This document shows, in pieces, positions 31,353 through 40,770 of a stretch of 64,000 nt of DNA; the stretch's first letter is position 1, and each line of letters opens with the position of its first letter. This DNA comes from Melampsora larici-populina 98AG31 (Eukaryota; Basidiomycota; Pucciniomycetes; Pucciniales; Melampsoraceae), in assembly GCF_000204055.1 (NCBI RefSeq), contig NW_006768787.1, positions 274,230 through 338,229 of the forward strand, in the 5' to 3' direction. The notes under the pieces are model-generated. The model worked only from the letters and a program-made list of their open reading frames with translations, searched no databases and had not been told where the DNA came from. The position numbers and the translations under genes were made by a program.

Positions 31353-34079
31353 ATGATGCAGGTTCTTCTACTTGATTTTCTTGGACTTTATTCCTTGGGA
31401 ACATGTTCAGGATTTGAGCTGAAACACACAGATGGAAACATTTTGAAATATTTATCAGATAAGAATTCTGGTGTTGCATCAATTTCCCTTGTCAACCCTG
31501 GATCTGGAGAAATTGGTCAGCAATATCTTGGAAATATACCAGCACATTCACCAGAAAGGATTTATACAGATTATGATTGGTACAATGATCTTGCACAACC
31601 AAATCTTGAAGACATATATGATGGTCACACACAATTATGGGATGGGCATTCAAGTTCTCAAGACCACTCAAGTTTGATGTTTCATCCACCATATCACCAA
31701 GCAATAAATACTATGCCAACAATGGATCACAGAGATATATTGACTTCAATTGAGCCCCATAGTCTCACAAGAGCCTTCAAGTCAACTTATCATGAAATAC
31801 CAGAATCAAGCCAAATTGAACAGAAGATAGAGGACCAAATGTACACAAACCAAACCCCTCAACAAATCAGGTATCATTTGCCTGAATCAGAAATTGAAAA
31901 TATATATGGCTTCAGTGATTCAATGCATTGTCATAATCAATTTCCCCCAGAGATAATTGGAATGGAGAACCCTTCATATACAACTAATCATTTTACAATG
32001 CCTGAGGACTACAATCCATGCAATTACATAGAACATGAACACCCAGCTTTCCACAACTTTAGTCCTGGCACCCATGATGAGATACTTTATGGCTATTTGA
32101 ATGAGTTCCCAATGCTGAGTAGTCACCCTAGCTCTTCATGCAATATACCAATTCCAAAGCACAGAACACCCATTTCCCCAAATGCACCACTCATTGAGTG
32201 CTCTCAGAATTACAACAACATTTTTACTCAACAAAGCAGGTCACCTCCAACCCTCATTCACCCACATGAAGCAGAGGAGGAGTTACCCTTCAGACTCACC
32301 TCTGAGGGAGGGTTTCCCTTTAGCAGTTCTCAACTAGTAGATTCAATGCAAGAAAGAAGAACCCCATATATCTCAGAAGATTTCAGCTCCACTACACAGC
32401 AACAGAGTGGTAATGGAGAGTACAATGAAAATGTTAAACAATATCAAGAGAAGTTCAACAAGGAAGGCCCAGAGACTCTAGATACATGGAGAGACTCGGT
32501 CTCCCACAAAAGGAAGGAAGTATGGGACCTCACACAGGACAAAGAAAAGGTAAAAACACTCACCAATGGGCAGTCTTCAAACATTGAGAGTAAAAATTCC
32601 AAGGAAGTTGAGAGAGATTTGAGTTATTCCTCCCAAGGAAATAATTCAGCTGCCACATTGTCACTGGTAGCAGGAAAACAAGGTCAAGACATTTCAACAT
32701 CAAGGAAAGTCTCTGGACACTCTCACATTTCACACATCGGAAGCTTTGGATCTCTCAGACGTGGTGGTGGAAATAGACGAGCCCAATTTTGCAGGCTTCA
32801 AAGTGTGGGGACTCAGGCTGTGAATAGATCCCTAACACTTTCCTACAGCATTTATGAGTGGTTTATTGATTTATACCGCAAGATGGAGATGAGATTCAAA
32901 GGAGAAATTGAGGGCCAAACAATTCATTTGGCAGTGAAAAATGCAGGATGTGGAGTTGTGATGGCATTCCTTGGTATCCTCAAAGTCTTTGAGTACAATG
33001 ATTCTGGTAAAGATGAATTAGAGAGACTCCTTGAGGATGGGTGGAAATACATGAAGAATTTCTATGATAAGTGGAATGATAAAGAGATACATGTGGATGG
33101 GAAACGTGATAGACACAAGGGAGGTAAATGGTCTTTAGATCCTCAATCTCAGCTCCTATACTTAAAAGGAAGGGCTCATATCAAGGAAATATCACTCAGG
33201 ATGGTACATGAGATGGCAATTGAGTTTGCAAAACATAGGGAAAACTCCAAAATTCCAAAAAGATTCTTGACCACACATTGGGAAAAATTGTTAAATGTAT
33301 ACAACACTGATTCTACTTCAATGGAAGGTGGTCTGTATGGAAGAGGTCAAATTCGAAATAATTCTTTCCAAGCAGCAGAAAAGTTATTAAGACTCAATCC
33401 AAAGGAGAGAAAACCATACAGCAAGACAGAAATGGCATCATTTGCTTCCAAAGCTGCTCAGTTCCATACACCAATTGGTAGAGAGATGTGTAAGGATGTT
33501 CACATCTTCTTCGAGAACCTCAACCACAAGCTACATGTTTTGTACAACGACAAGGAGATATACCAATCTGACCAGCTACTACAGCCGGAAGATATTAAGA
33601 TATTGAAAAACAAACATGAAATGAACACTGCTCAGATCATCAAAGGAGTCAGTATGGCACAGTACAAACTCACTGTGGTATTTATTGGTCTCATAAGGGC
33701 ATTTAATGAGGATTTTTTATCAGAAGATCAAATTCGGCTTCTATTAATAAATGCATGGGATTTCCTCAAGAAAGAATTTTCTCAATGGGAGAGATTTGAT
33801 TTCCAAGCTGAAAACCATTCATACTTATTCAACCATGATGAAAATTCTATGAAGTTTAATATAAATGACCTAAATCATCCTGAGGCTATGTTTAGAAAGC
33901 TATCTGGATTTTCCAACAGCTATGATGTTCCACGTTCCTGTGTTGTTCATTTACTTAAATCTTGGATTGAGCATATACAAAGAATAAAATCTGGCACAGA
34001 GCACTTCCTAGATTTCCCAGTTCAATCATTCCCTGCACGGCATTTCACTACCTGGAAATCATACCTCAACAAACTCTGA
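31353..34079 (+). CDS. Large predicted secreted protein, array copy 1 (908 aa)
   Basis: Single-exon frame. ATG 31353 is chosen because it gives a signal peptide (MMQVLLLDFLGLYSLGTCSG, likely cut after CSG). The frame is open further upstream but has no ATG there. The N half (to ~residue 470) is polar, Pro/Tyr/Ser-rich and poorly conserved between copies. The C half has two related ~180-residue units: one with GVVMAFLGILKVFEYND, LERLLEDGWKYMKNF and FLTTHWEKLLNVYN, and one with LTVVFIGLIRAFNED, LLLINAWDFLKKEF and HFTTWKSYLNKL. No known catalytic motif is seen. The pairing with a near-identical tandem paralogue suggests a lineage-specific extracellular or host-interface protein (inference). Confidence 0.85.
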   Translation: MMQVLLLDFLGLYSLGTCSGFELKHTDGNILKYLSDKNSGVASISLVNPGSGEIGQQYLGNIPAHSPERIYTDYDWYNDLAQPNLEDIYDGHTQLWDGHSSSQDHSSLMFHPPYHQAINTMPTMDHRDILTSIEPHSLTRAFKSTYHEIPESSQIEQKIEDQMYTNQTPQQIRYHLPESEIENIYGFSDSMHCHNQFPPEIIGMENPSYTTNHFTMPEDYNPCNYIEHEHPAFHNFSPGTHDEILYGYLNEFPMLSSHPSSSCNIPIPKHRTPISPNAPLIECSQNYNNIFTQQSRSPPTLIHPHEAEEELPFRLTSEGGFPFSSSQLVDSMQERRTPYISEDFSSTTQQQSGNGEYNENVKQYQEKFNKEGPETLDTWRDSVSHKRKEVWDLTQDKEKVKTLTNGQSSNIESKNSKEVERDLSYSSQGNNSAATLSLVAGKQGQDISTSRKVSGHSHISHIGSFGSLRRGGGNRRAQFCRLQSVGTQAVNRSLTLSYSIYEWFIDLYRKMEMRFKGEIEGQTIHLAVKNAGCGVVMAFLGILKVFEYNDSGKDELERLLEDGWKYMKNFYDKWNDKEIHVDGKRDRHKGGKWSLDPQSQLLYLKGRAHIKEISLRMVHEMAIEFAKHRENSKIPKRFLTTHWEKLLNVYNTDSTSMEGGLYGRGQIRNNSFQAAEKLLRLNPKERKPYSKTEMASFASKAAQFHTPIGREMCKDVHIFFENLNHKLHVLYNDKEIYQSDQLLQPEDIKILKNKHEMNTAQIIKGVSMAQYKLTVVFIGLIRAFNEDFLSEDQIRLLLINAWDFLKKEFSQWERFDFQAENHSYLFNHDENSMKFNINDLNHPEAMFRKLSGFSNSYDVPRSCVVHLLKSWIEHIQRIKSGTEHFLDFPVQSFPARHFTTWKSYLNKL

Positions 34080-35529
34080 GAAAAATTGTGGGTGTTTATT
34101 TCCTTATCTCAAGCAAGTTTAGTCACTTCATTTACTGAAAACTTGTTAAGGTTGATATATCAAAGGGATGTGTTTCATATTAGTGTGAAATTGGCTGGAA
34201 GTTTTTTCTGCATCTACAAGAACTGAACAAAAATTGTGCTCACTTTTTCAAATACTGTTTTTCTTATGCTACCATTTATATCTCACCTCTGTTTCACTGA
34301 TCTTATATGAATATTGGCTTTGTCTTGACACACAATATTCACTAAGGATCCTTTGACCTCATTCTGTTGTTTACAATAAAGCATGGATTTATTCCCCTGA
34401 ACTGCCAACATATTGACCTCAGATTAAAAAGCCTGAAGTTTTCTTGGAATCCAAAGCTTGCACAGAAGCTTTTGGAGGGTTTGATCTGAGGTGTTTCTCA
34501 GGGCAGAAGAATATATCATTTAAAGACCTTAGACAAGATCTGTCCAAGGATTTGCCTCCAATGATGCCTTGGATTTCTTAATACTAGGCATTTATGTTAG
34601 AATTGTTGTACTTCAAGTTGGCTGGTTTATATGTTTTAACCATGTTTTTTCACTCATTCTTCACTTCAATTTCATCTAAACATTGAATTGGGTGGTATTA
34701 CATAGAATGAAAATCACGGTTGAGTTTTTATCTAGGAAAAGCCCAGGTATTGGCCTCACACTAATTGTTTCTTTCAAAATAATATAACAAGCAATGTTAA
34801 AATGTATGGATTCAAATGGCTGTAGTTCCATGTGAAAGTACAATGATTGAAAAAATACCTCAGAGCATGTTAAGCTACTATCTTGTCAAGTAGTCAAAGA
34901 ATTATTTTCCCTACTTTAGTAATTATTGTGAATTGAGTGGAGGTAGTAAATGATGAGCTGTGGGTAGTAGGAGTGTGTTTGGGAGTGGTAAATTGTTGGT
35001 GAATAAAGGGGTAACATCTGGAAGATTGGATCTGAGGGTAATGGAGGAACATATTTGAGGGTTATCTGTTCTCTTTGTATCTCCTTTGTATTTTTCTTTT
35101 GCACTATTTTCTGATTCTTTTTGTGTTGAAAAGAGTCAAAGTGTTCCCTCCTATTCATTTTACTTTAATTTCACACATCTATTTGTATTGATATGATTAC
35201 TCTCAGCTTAGTAGAAAATTCAATTATTTTCTATTCTCAAATAGCCTCTTACATGTGCTCTCTCTTTTCTTTACAAGATCACAGGTAAATATTCCTTATA
35301 ATTCATCAAGATTGCTCTTCTGATGCTCCTTTCTGTTTACTCTTTTATCTCACACTATGTCTTTTGATTCTGTTACTTTAGTCTGTTCTTGTGCTTGAAG
35401 TTGACTAGACAAAACACTTTATATAGTCTAATTTAGAGCCTGTTCCCTCAGTGTTCTTTCCATACTGTAGTGTTTTCAAGCAGACACATCATCTCAAGAT
35501 TTTTGAATAATCTCCAGATCTTGGAAAAA
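34080..35529. other. Intergenic, no supported gene
   Basis: Starts as the 3' flank of copy 1; short stretches after the stop match the 3' flank of copy 2 (the GTGGGTGTTTATTTC block). Nothing else is recognised. Confidence 0.35.
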
Positions 35530-36175
35530 CTTTATAGAACCACTGCAAACATTATTCAACTTCCCCAAGTGGGCAGGAAAAAGTGACTGGGAGTATGATT
35601 TGCCATAAAATGATCTATCACTCCACACCTGAGCCACAAGACCCACACTACATATGTGTAGCAGGCTTAGTGAATATGTGGTTATCATGTACATACCATT
35701 CTGCTCAGCTATCTGCTCATCAAGATAAGTTATTCATATGTAATAGACACTGTAACTTTTTTGAGATCAAAAAACAAGTTCAAAAGATTGACTACATACA
35801 CTGACTCAATGTTTTGGTGTAATCTCATCAACTCGACTGCATGTAACACCCTTTCTGTTACTAAGAAATAGCTTCAAGAATATTGCCTGAGCAGCTACAG
35901 ACTTATATGTAGTGAATTTTTGGGACAATTTTCTCAAAGTCAAAAAAGTTACATGTGGTATAACATGTGATCTATTTATTCTGATGGGCAAAAAACGAGC
36001 AGACCTGTATGTACATGATAGACAACTATTGACTTAGCTTGCTGCACATATGTAGTGTGGGTGAAATGGCTCAGGTGTGCAGTATTAGATTCTTTTATGA
36101 CAAACTGTACTATTAATCATTTTCCTCTTCCAAATTGGGGAAGTTGAATGATGTTTACAGTGAACATGGTGACAC
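35530..36175. repeat. Fold-back repeat directly upstream of secreted-protein copy 2
   Basis: About 165 bases at 35530-35698 recur in inverted orientation at 36008-36175 with moderate divergence. Shared blocks include ACACATATGTAGTGTGGG, GGCTCAGGTGTG and TTGGGGAAGTTGAAT. About 310 unrelated bases lie between. No comparable repeat is seen ahead of copy 1. Confidence 0.7.
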
Positions 36176-36351
36176 ACTGCATCACTCATCCAAAACATGT
36201 TGGATATGCAATTCAGTGGATATGTGAACAATACTTGTTTTGAATGTGTAATCCATAAAATAAGACTTTCTTGATGAAAGTGGATGGTGGAAGGAAGGTT
36301 TTCAATTTTCCTCCATATGAACCATATATTTACATCACATTCCTAATCCTA

Positions 36352-39057
36352 ATGCAGGTTCTTCTACTTAGTTTTCTCAGACTTTATTCCTTAGGAATAT
36401 GTTCAGGATTTGAGCTAAAACACACCGATGGAGACAGCTTAAAATATCTATCACATAGGAATGCTGGTGTTCCATCAAATTCATTTGTTGATCCTGGATC
36501 TGGAGGGCCCAGTCAGCAAGATCTTGGAAAGATGCCAGCCCATTCACCAGAAGATATTTATACAGATTATGATTGGTACAATGATCTTGTACAACCAAAA
36601 CTTGAAGACACATATGATGGTCACACTCAATCATGGGATGGGTATTTCAATTCTCAAGACCACTCAAATTTGCTTTTTTATCCACCATATCACCAAGGAA
36701 TGAATACCAACCCACAAATGGGTCAGACCAATTTATTGTCTTCAAGTGAGCCCAATAGTCTCACAGGAGCCTTTGAGTCAACTTATTCTGAATTATCCAT
36801 CACAGAATCGAATCAGATTAAACAGAAAACAGTTGACCAAATATACACAAACCAGACCCCTCAAATAAGTAGGGTTCATTTTCCTGAATCAGAACTTGGA
36901 AATTATGGCTTCAGTGATTCAATGCATCCTCATGGTCAACTTCCCTCAGAGATAATTGGAATGGACAACCCTTCATACAAAAATCAGTGTTTTAAAATGC
37001 CTGAGGACTACAATCCATGCAATTCCATAGAACAAGCACACCCAGCTTTCCCAAAATTGAGTCAAATTACTTATGATGAGATACTTTCTGGCTATTTGAA
37101 TGGGCTCCCAATGCCAAGTAGTCACCCTAGCTCTTCATTCAGTCTACCAATTCCAAATCACAGAACACTTATTTATCCAGATGCACCACTTCTTGAGTGC
37201 TTTGAAAATTACAACAAACTTTTTGGCCCAAAAACCTGGACAAATCCAACCCTCATTCACCCACACAGAGCAGAAGAGGGGTTACCCTTCAGACTTACCT
37301 TGCAGGAAAGGCTTTCTTCAAGCAGTTCTCAGCTAGTGGATTCAATGCAAGAACGAAGAACTCCATATATCTCAGAAGATTTAAGCTCCAATACACATCA
37401 ACAGAGTGGCAATAGAGAGTACAATGGAAATTTTGAAGGATATCAAGAGACTTTGAATGAGGTAGGTACAGAGAATCTAGATCCTGGGAAAAACCCAGTC
37501 TTCCACAAAAGGAAAGAAGTATGGGATCTTACATCAGACAAAACCAAGATAATAAAGCTCACAAATGACCAGTTTCCAAATATCAGGAGTAAAAAGTACA
37601 AGGAAGTGCAAAGAGATTCAAATTCTTTGTCTCAAATAAATGATGCAGCTGTCACTGCAGTACAAAAAAACTATGCCCATGACATTCCAATTGGTCATGC
37701 TCAAGTTTCACACATTGGAAGCCTTGAATATGTAGAATGTGGTGGTGGAAATAAAAGAGCTCAATTTTGCAGGCTTCAAAGTGTTGGGACTCAAGCTGTG
37801 GATAGATCCCCAACCCTTTGCTACAAAGTTTATGAGTGGTTTCTTGATTTATACCGCAAGATGGAGATGAGATTCAAAGGAGAAATCAAGAGCAAGAAGA
37901 TCCACTTGGCAGTGAAAAACGCATTATATGGAGTTGTGATGCCATTCCTTGGTATACTCAAAGTCTTTGAGTATAATGACACAGGGAAAGATGAATTAGA
38001 AAGCCTCCTTGAGGATGGTTGGACTTACATGGAGAACTTCTATGATAAGTGGAATGATAAAGAAATCTATGTGACTGGCAAACTCAATAAACACAAGGGG
38101 GGTAAATGGTCTTTAGATCCACAGTCTCAGCTCCTCTATTTAATAGCCAGAGCTTATACCAAGGATCTGTCAGTCAAGATGGTACATGAGATGGCAATTG
38201 AATTTGCAAAACATAGAGAAAATTCCAAAATTCCAAAAAGATTCTTGACCACAGATTGGGAGAAAGTGTTAAATGTATACAACACTGATTCTATTTCAAT
38301 GGAAGGTGGTCTGTATGGAAGAGGTCAAATTCGAAATTATTCTTTCCAAGCAGCAGACAAGTTATTAAGACTCAATTCAAAGGAGAGAAAACCATACAGC
38401 AAGACAGAAATGGCATCATTTGCTTCCAAAGCTGCTCAGTTCCATACACCAATTGGTAGAGAGATGTGTAAGGATGTTCACATCTTCTTCGAGAACCTCA
38501 ACCACAAGCTACATGTTTTGTACAACGACAAGGAGATATACCAATCTGACCAGCTACTACAGCCGGAAGATATTAAGATATTGAAAAACAAACATGAAAT
38601 GAACACTGCTCAGATCATCAAAGGAGTCAGTATGGCACAGTACAAACTCACTGTGGTATTTATTGGTCTCATAAGGGCATTTAATGAGGATTTTTTATCA
38701 GAAGATCAAATTCAGCTTCTATTAATAAATGCATGGGATTTCCTCAAGAAAGAATTTTCTCAATGGGAGAGATTTGATTTCCAGGCTGAAAACCATCCAT
38801 ACTTATTCAACCATGATGAAAATTCTGTCAAGCTCAATATAAATGACCTAGATCGTCCTGAAGCTATGTTTAGAAAGCTATCTGGATTTTCCAATAGCTA
38901 TGGTGTCCCACGTTCCTGTGTTGTTCATTTACTTAAATCTTGGATTGAGCATATACAAAGAATAAAATCTGGCACAGAGAACTCCCTAGATTTCCCAGTT
39001 CACTCATTCCCTGCACAGCCCTTCAGTACCTGGAAATCATACCTCAACAAACTCTGA
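36352..39057 (+). CDS. Large predicted secreted protein, array copy 2 (901 aa)
   Basis: Paralogue of the gene at 31353 with the same signal peptide (MQVLLLSFLRLYSLGICSG), the same polar N half and the same two C-terminal repeat units. The N half differs from copy 1 by many substitutions and small indels. The stretch around 38395-38720, however, is almost base-for-base identical to 33390-33715, including synonymous sites. That contrast points to recent gene conversion in the second repeat unit. The frame is intact. Role unknown; secretion is predicted only from the N terminus. Confidence 0.85.
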   Translation: MQVLLLSFLRLYSLGICSGFELKHTDGDSLKYLSHRNAGVPSNSFVDPGSGGPSQQDLGKMPAHSPEDIYTDYDWYNDLVQPKLEDTYDGHTQSWDGYFNSQDHSNLLFYPPYHQGMNTNPQMGQTNLLSSSEPNSLTGAFESTYSELSITESNQIKQKTVDQIYTNQTPQISRVHFPESELGNYGFSDSMHPHGQLPSEIIGMDNPSYKNQCFKMPEDYNPCNSIEQAHPAFPKLSQITYDEILSGYLNGLPMPSSHPSSSFSLPIPNHRTLIYPDAPLLECFENYNKLFGPKTWTNPTLIHPHRAEEGLPFRLTLQERLSSSSSQLVDSMQERRTPYISEDLSSNTHQQSGNREYNGNFEGYQETLNEVGTENLDPGKNPVFHKRKEVWDLTSDKTKIIKLTNDQFPNIRSKKYKEVQRDSNSLSQINDAAVTAVQKNYAHDIPIGHAQVSHIGSLEYVECGGGNKRAQFCRLQSVGTQAVDRSPTLCYKVYEWFLDLYRKMEMRFKGEIKSKKIHLAVKNALYGVVMPFLGILKVFEYNDTGKDELESLLEDGWTYMENFYDKWNDKEIYVTGKLNKHKGGKWSLDPQSQLLYLIARAYTKDLSVKMVHEMAIEFAKHRENSKIPKRFLTTDWEKVLNVYNTDSISMEGGLYGRGQIRNYSFQAADKLLRLNSKERKPYSKTEMASFASKAAQFHTPIGREMCKDVHIFFENLNHKLHVLYNDKEIYQSDQLLQPEDIKILKNKHEMNTAQIIKGVSMAQYKLTVVFIGLIRAFNEDFLSEDQIQLLLINAWDFLKKEFSQWERFDFQAENHPYLFNHDENSVKLNINDLDRPEAMFRKLSGFSNSYGVPRSCVVHLLKSWIEHIQRIKSGTENSLDFPVHSFPAQPFSTWKSYLNKL

Positions 39058-40119
39058 CAGAGCTTGTGGGTGTTTATTTCATTATCTTAAACAAGATAAG
39101 TCACTTCATGTTCTGAACACTCATTGCATTCCAGTTGGAATATCAGAGGAATGTGTTTTATCCTGATGTGAATTTGGCTCAAAGGTTTTTCTGTACCTAC
39201 AAAACCTGAACAGAAATTGTACTCTGTGTGCCATTTTTTATACAATGTTTTCTTATCTCACCATTTATATCTTACTTCTTGCCAACTGTGATTATTGATG
39301 AAGATTGCATTCATCTTGACCCATAATTCTTACCAAAGATCCTTTGAGCTCATTCTGTGGTGTACCTATAATTGAATTTGTCAGCAACAGTTAACTGTCC
39401 TCCACCTTTGATTGAAGTTTATGTTTGTAAGTGAGAATATCCAAGGGGGGTAATGAATTGTCAAACATAATTCTTGGAGGGTATCTAGATGGTGGTACAT
39501 CCACCATTTGCTCAGTTGAGTACAGTGGGATGGTCATATGATCTTGTGAGATGTTGTGCACAATTAGTCATGTGTGGAGACTGGTGGTGGGATCACTATG
39601 TCATACCATGGTATCTAGATGAGTGGAAATTTGGATGATTGGAGGGTCAGATCAATGTCAGCCATTGATGTGGCACCCAAACCCAACAAATCACAATTGA
39701 AGGATTGATCTCTTATTGTGAATTATGAAAGTGATGGCTGTTTGATCCAAACAGGTTTTGATCAAAGTTGTTTGGAAGTGTTGAGGTTTTACTTAGGGCT
39801 GTGACCTGGACCCCGGCTCTGCCTGGCCAACTCTGCTCAATGACATTCACAGAGCTGACAGTACACCACAAGGACACACAGATGTCCTAGGGACAATCAG
39901 ATTTTTTTCAGGGGAAGGGACATCCTGACAAAACTGATTCAAGGAGCCCAGGTCAGAATCAAAATTCTGGACATCCCATGGGCTTCCAAGGGTGTTCTTA
40001 TCTAAATGTGGGCCCAGCCAGGCATCCTGAGTGTGTGCTGCAGACGTCTGCACACATTGACATCCAGGGGACCGCCCAAACGGGGGTGCCAACAGGAGCA
40101 CACAATCTTGGACAATCCC
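39058..40119. other. Intergenic, no supported gene
   Basis: Begins as the copy 2 3' flank. From about 39780 the base composition turns more GC-rich (to ~40100), adjoining the transposase fragment; this may be part of the same old element. Confidence 0.35.
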
Positions 40120-40440
40120 AATGTCCTTCCGCTCAAAAGTGTTGGCATTAATGCCATCAGCAAACACTTCCCTGAAGGCAAATCAATTGAAGAGATGCTC
40201 ATATGCTTGAAGAATGAGCATAATATTATAATCAGCCAATCCACCTTAGCTCGTAATTGTAAAGAAATGAACTTAACACATAAGGTTGATGATATCAACA
40301 AAGGAAAGTACACAGAAGAAGAGATAGGTCAGCTCATTACCAAGATCCAGTCAGAAAATGCAGAAGAAGCTGGTATTTGTTCTATCAAAAACATTTTACT
40401 CAAGGAACACATTGTCCATATCCCTAGGTCCCTGAGTAGA
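40120..40440 (+). pseudogene. N-terminal fragment of a basidiomycete integrase/transposase-type protein
   Basis: One frame encodes ISKHFPEGKSIEEMLICLKN, then a helix-turn-helix-like segment with NIIISQSTLARNCKEMNL, and EEIGQLITKIQSENAEEAG followed by LLKEHIVHIPR. The pattern resembles the N-terminal DNA-binding region of fungal proteins with an rve-type integrase core (from memory). The core itself is missing: the frame runs into unrelated sequence and stops at 40507. Confidence 0.5.
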
Positions 40441-40770
40441 TTTCAGAGGTCATCGGGTTCACTCAGGGCTGAGCCCACAGGGTCGGATCACAGCTTTAGT
40501 TTCACGTAGTACTTGACACGTATGTACAGCTTACATTGTGAAAGGTCATGTGTCATGCTTCAAACTTGTGATTCTCTTGTGAAAGTTTCGAGTATCACTT
40601 ATCCAGATTTGACATCATCGAGTCCAAGATAACTTTTCCAGCTCCATTCATTACCGTTCCAAAATCTTACTTGCCAAGCCTTTCGCTTCACACCAACAAC
40701 TATCGACTCTTCGAGCATCGTATCAAATATTATAAATCGAGAATAGGCTCATGGTCACCAATCAAGGGCT

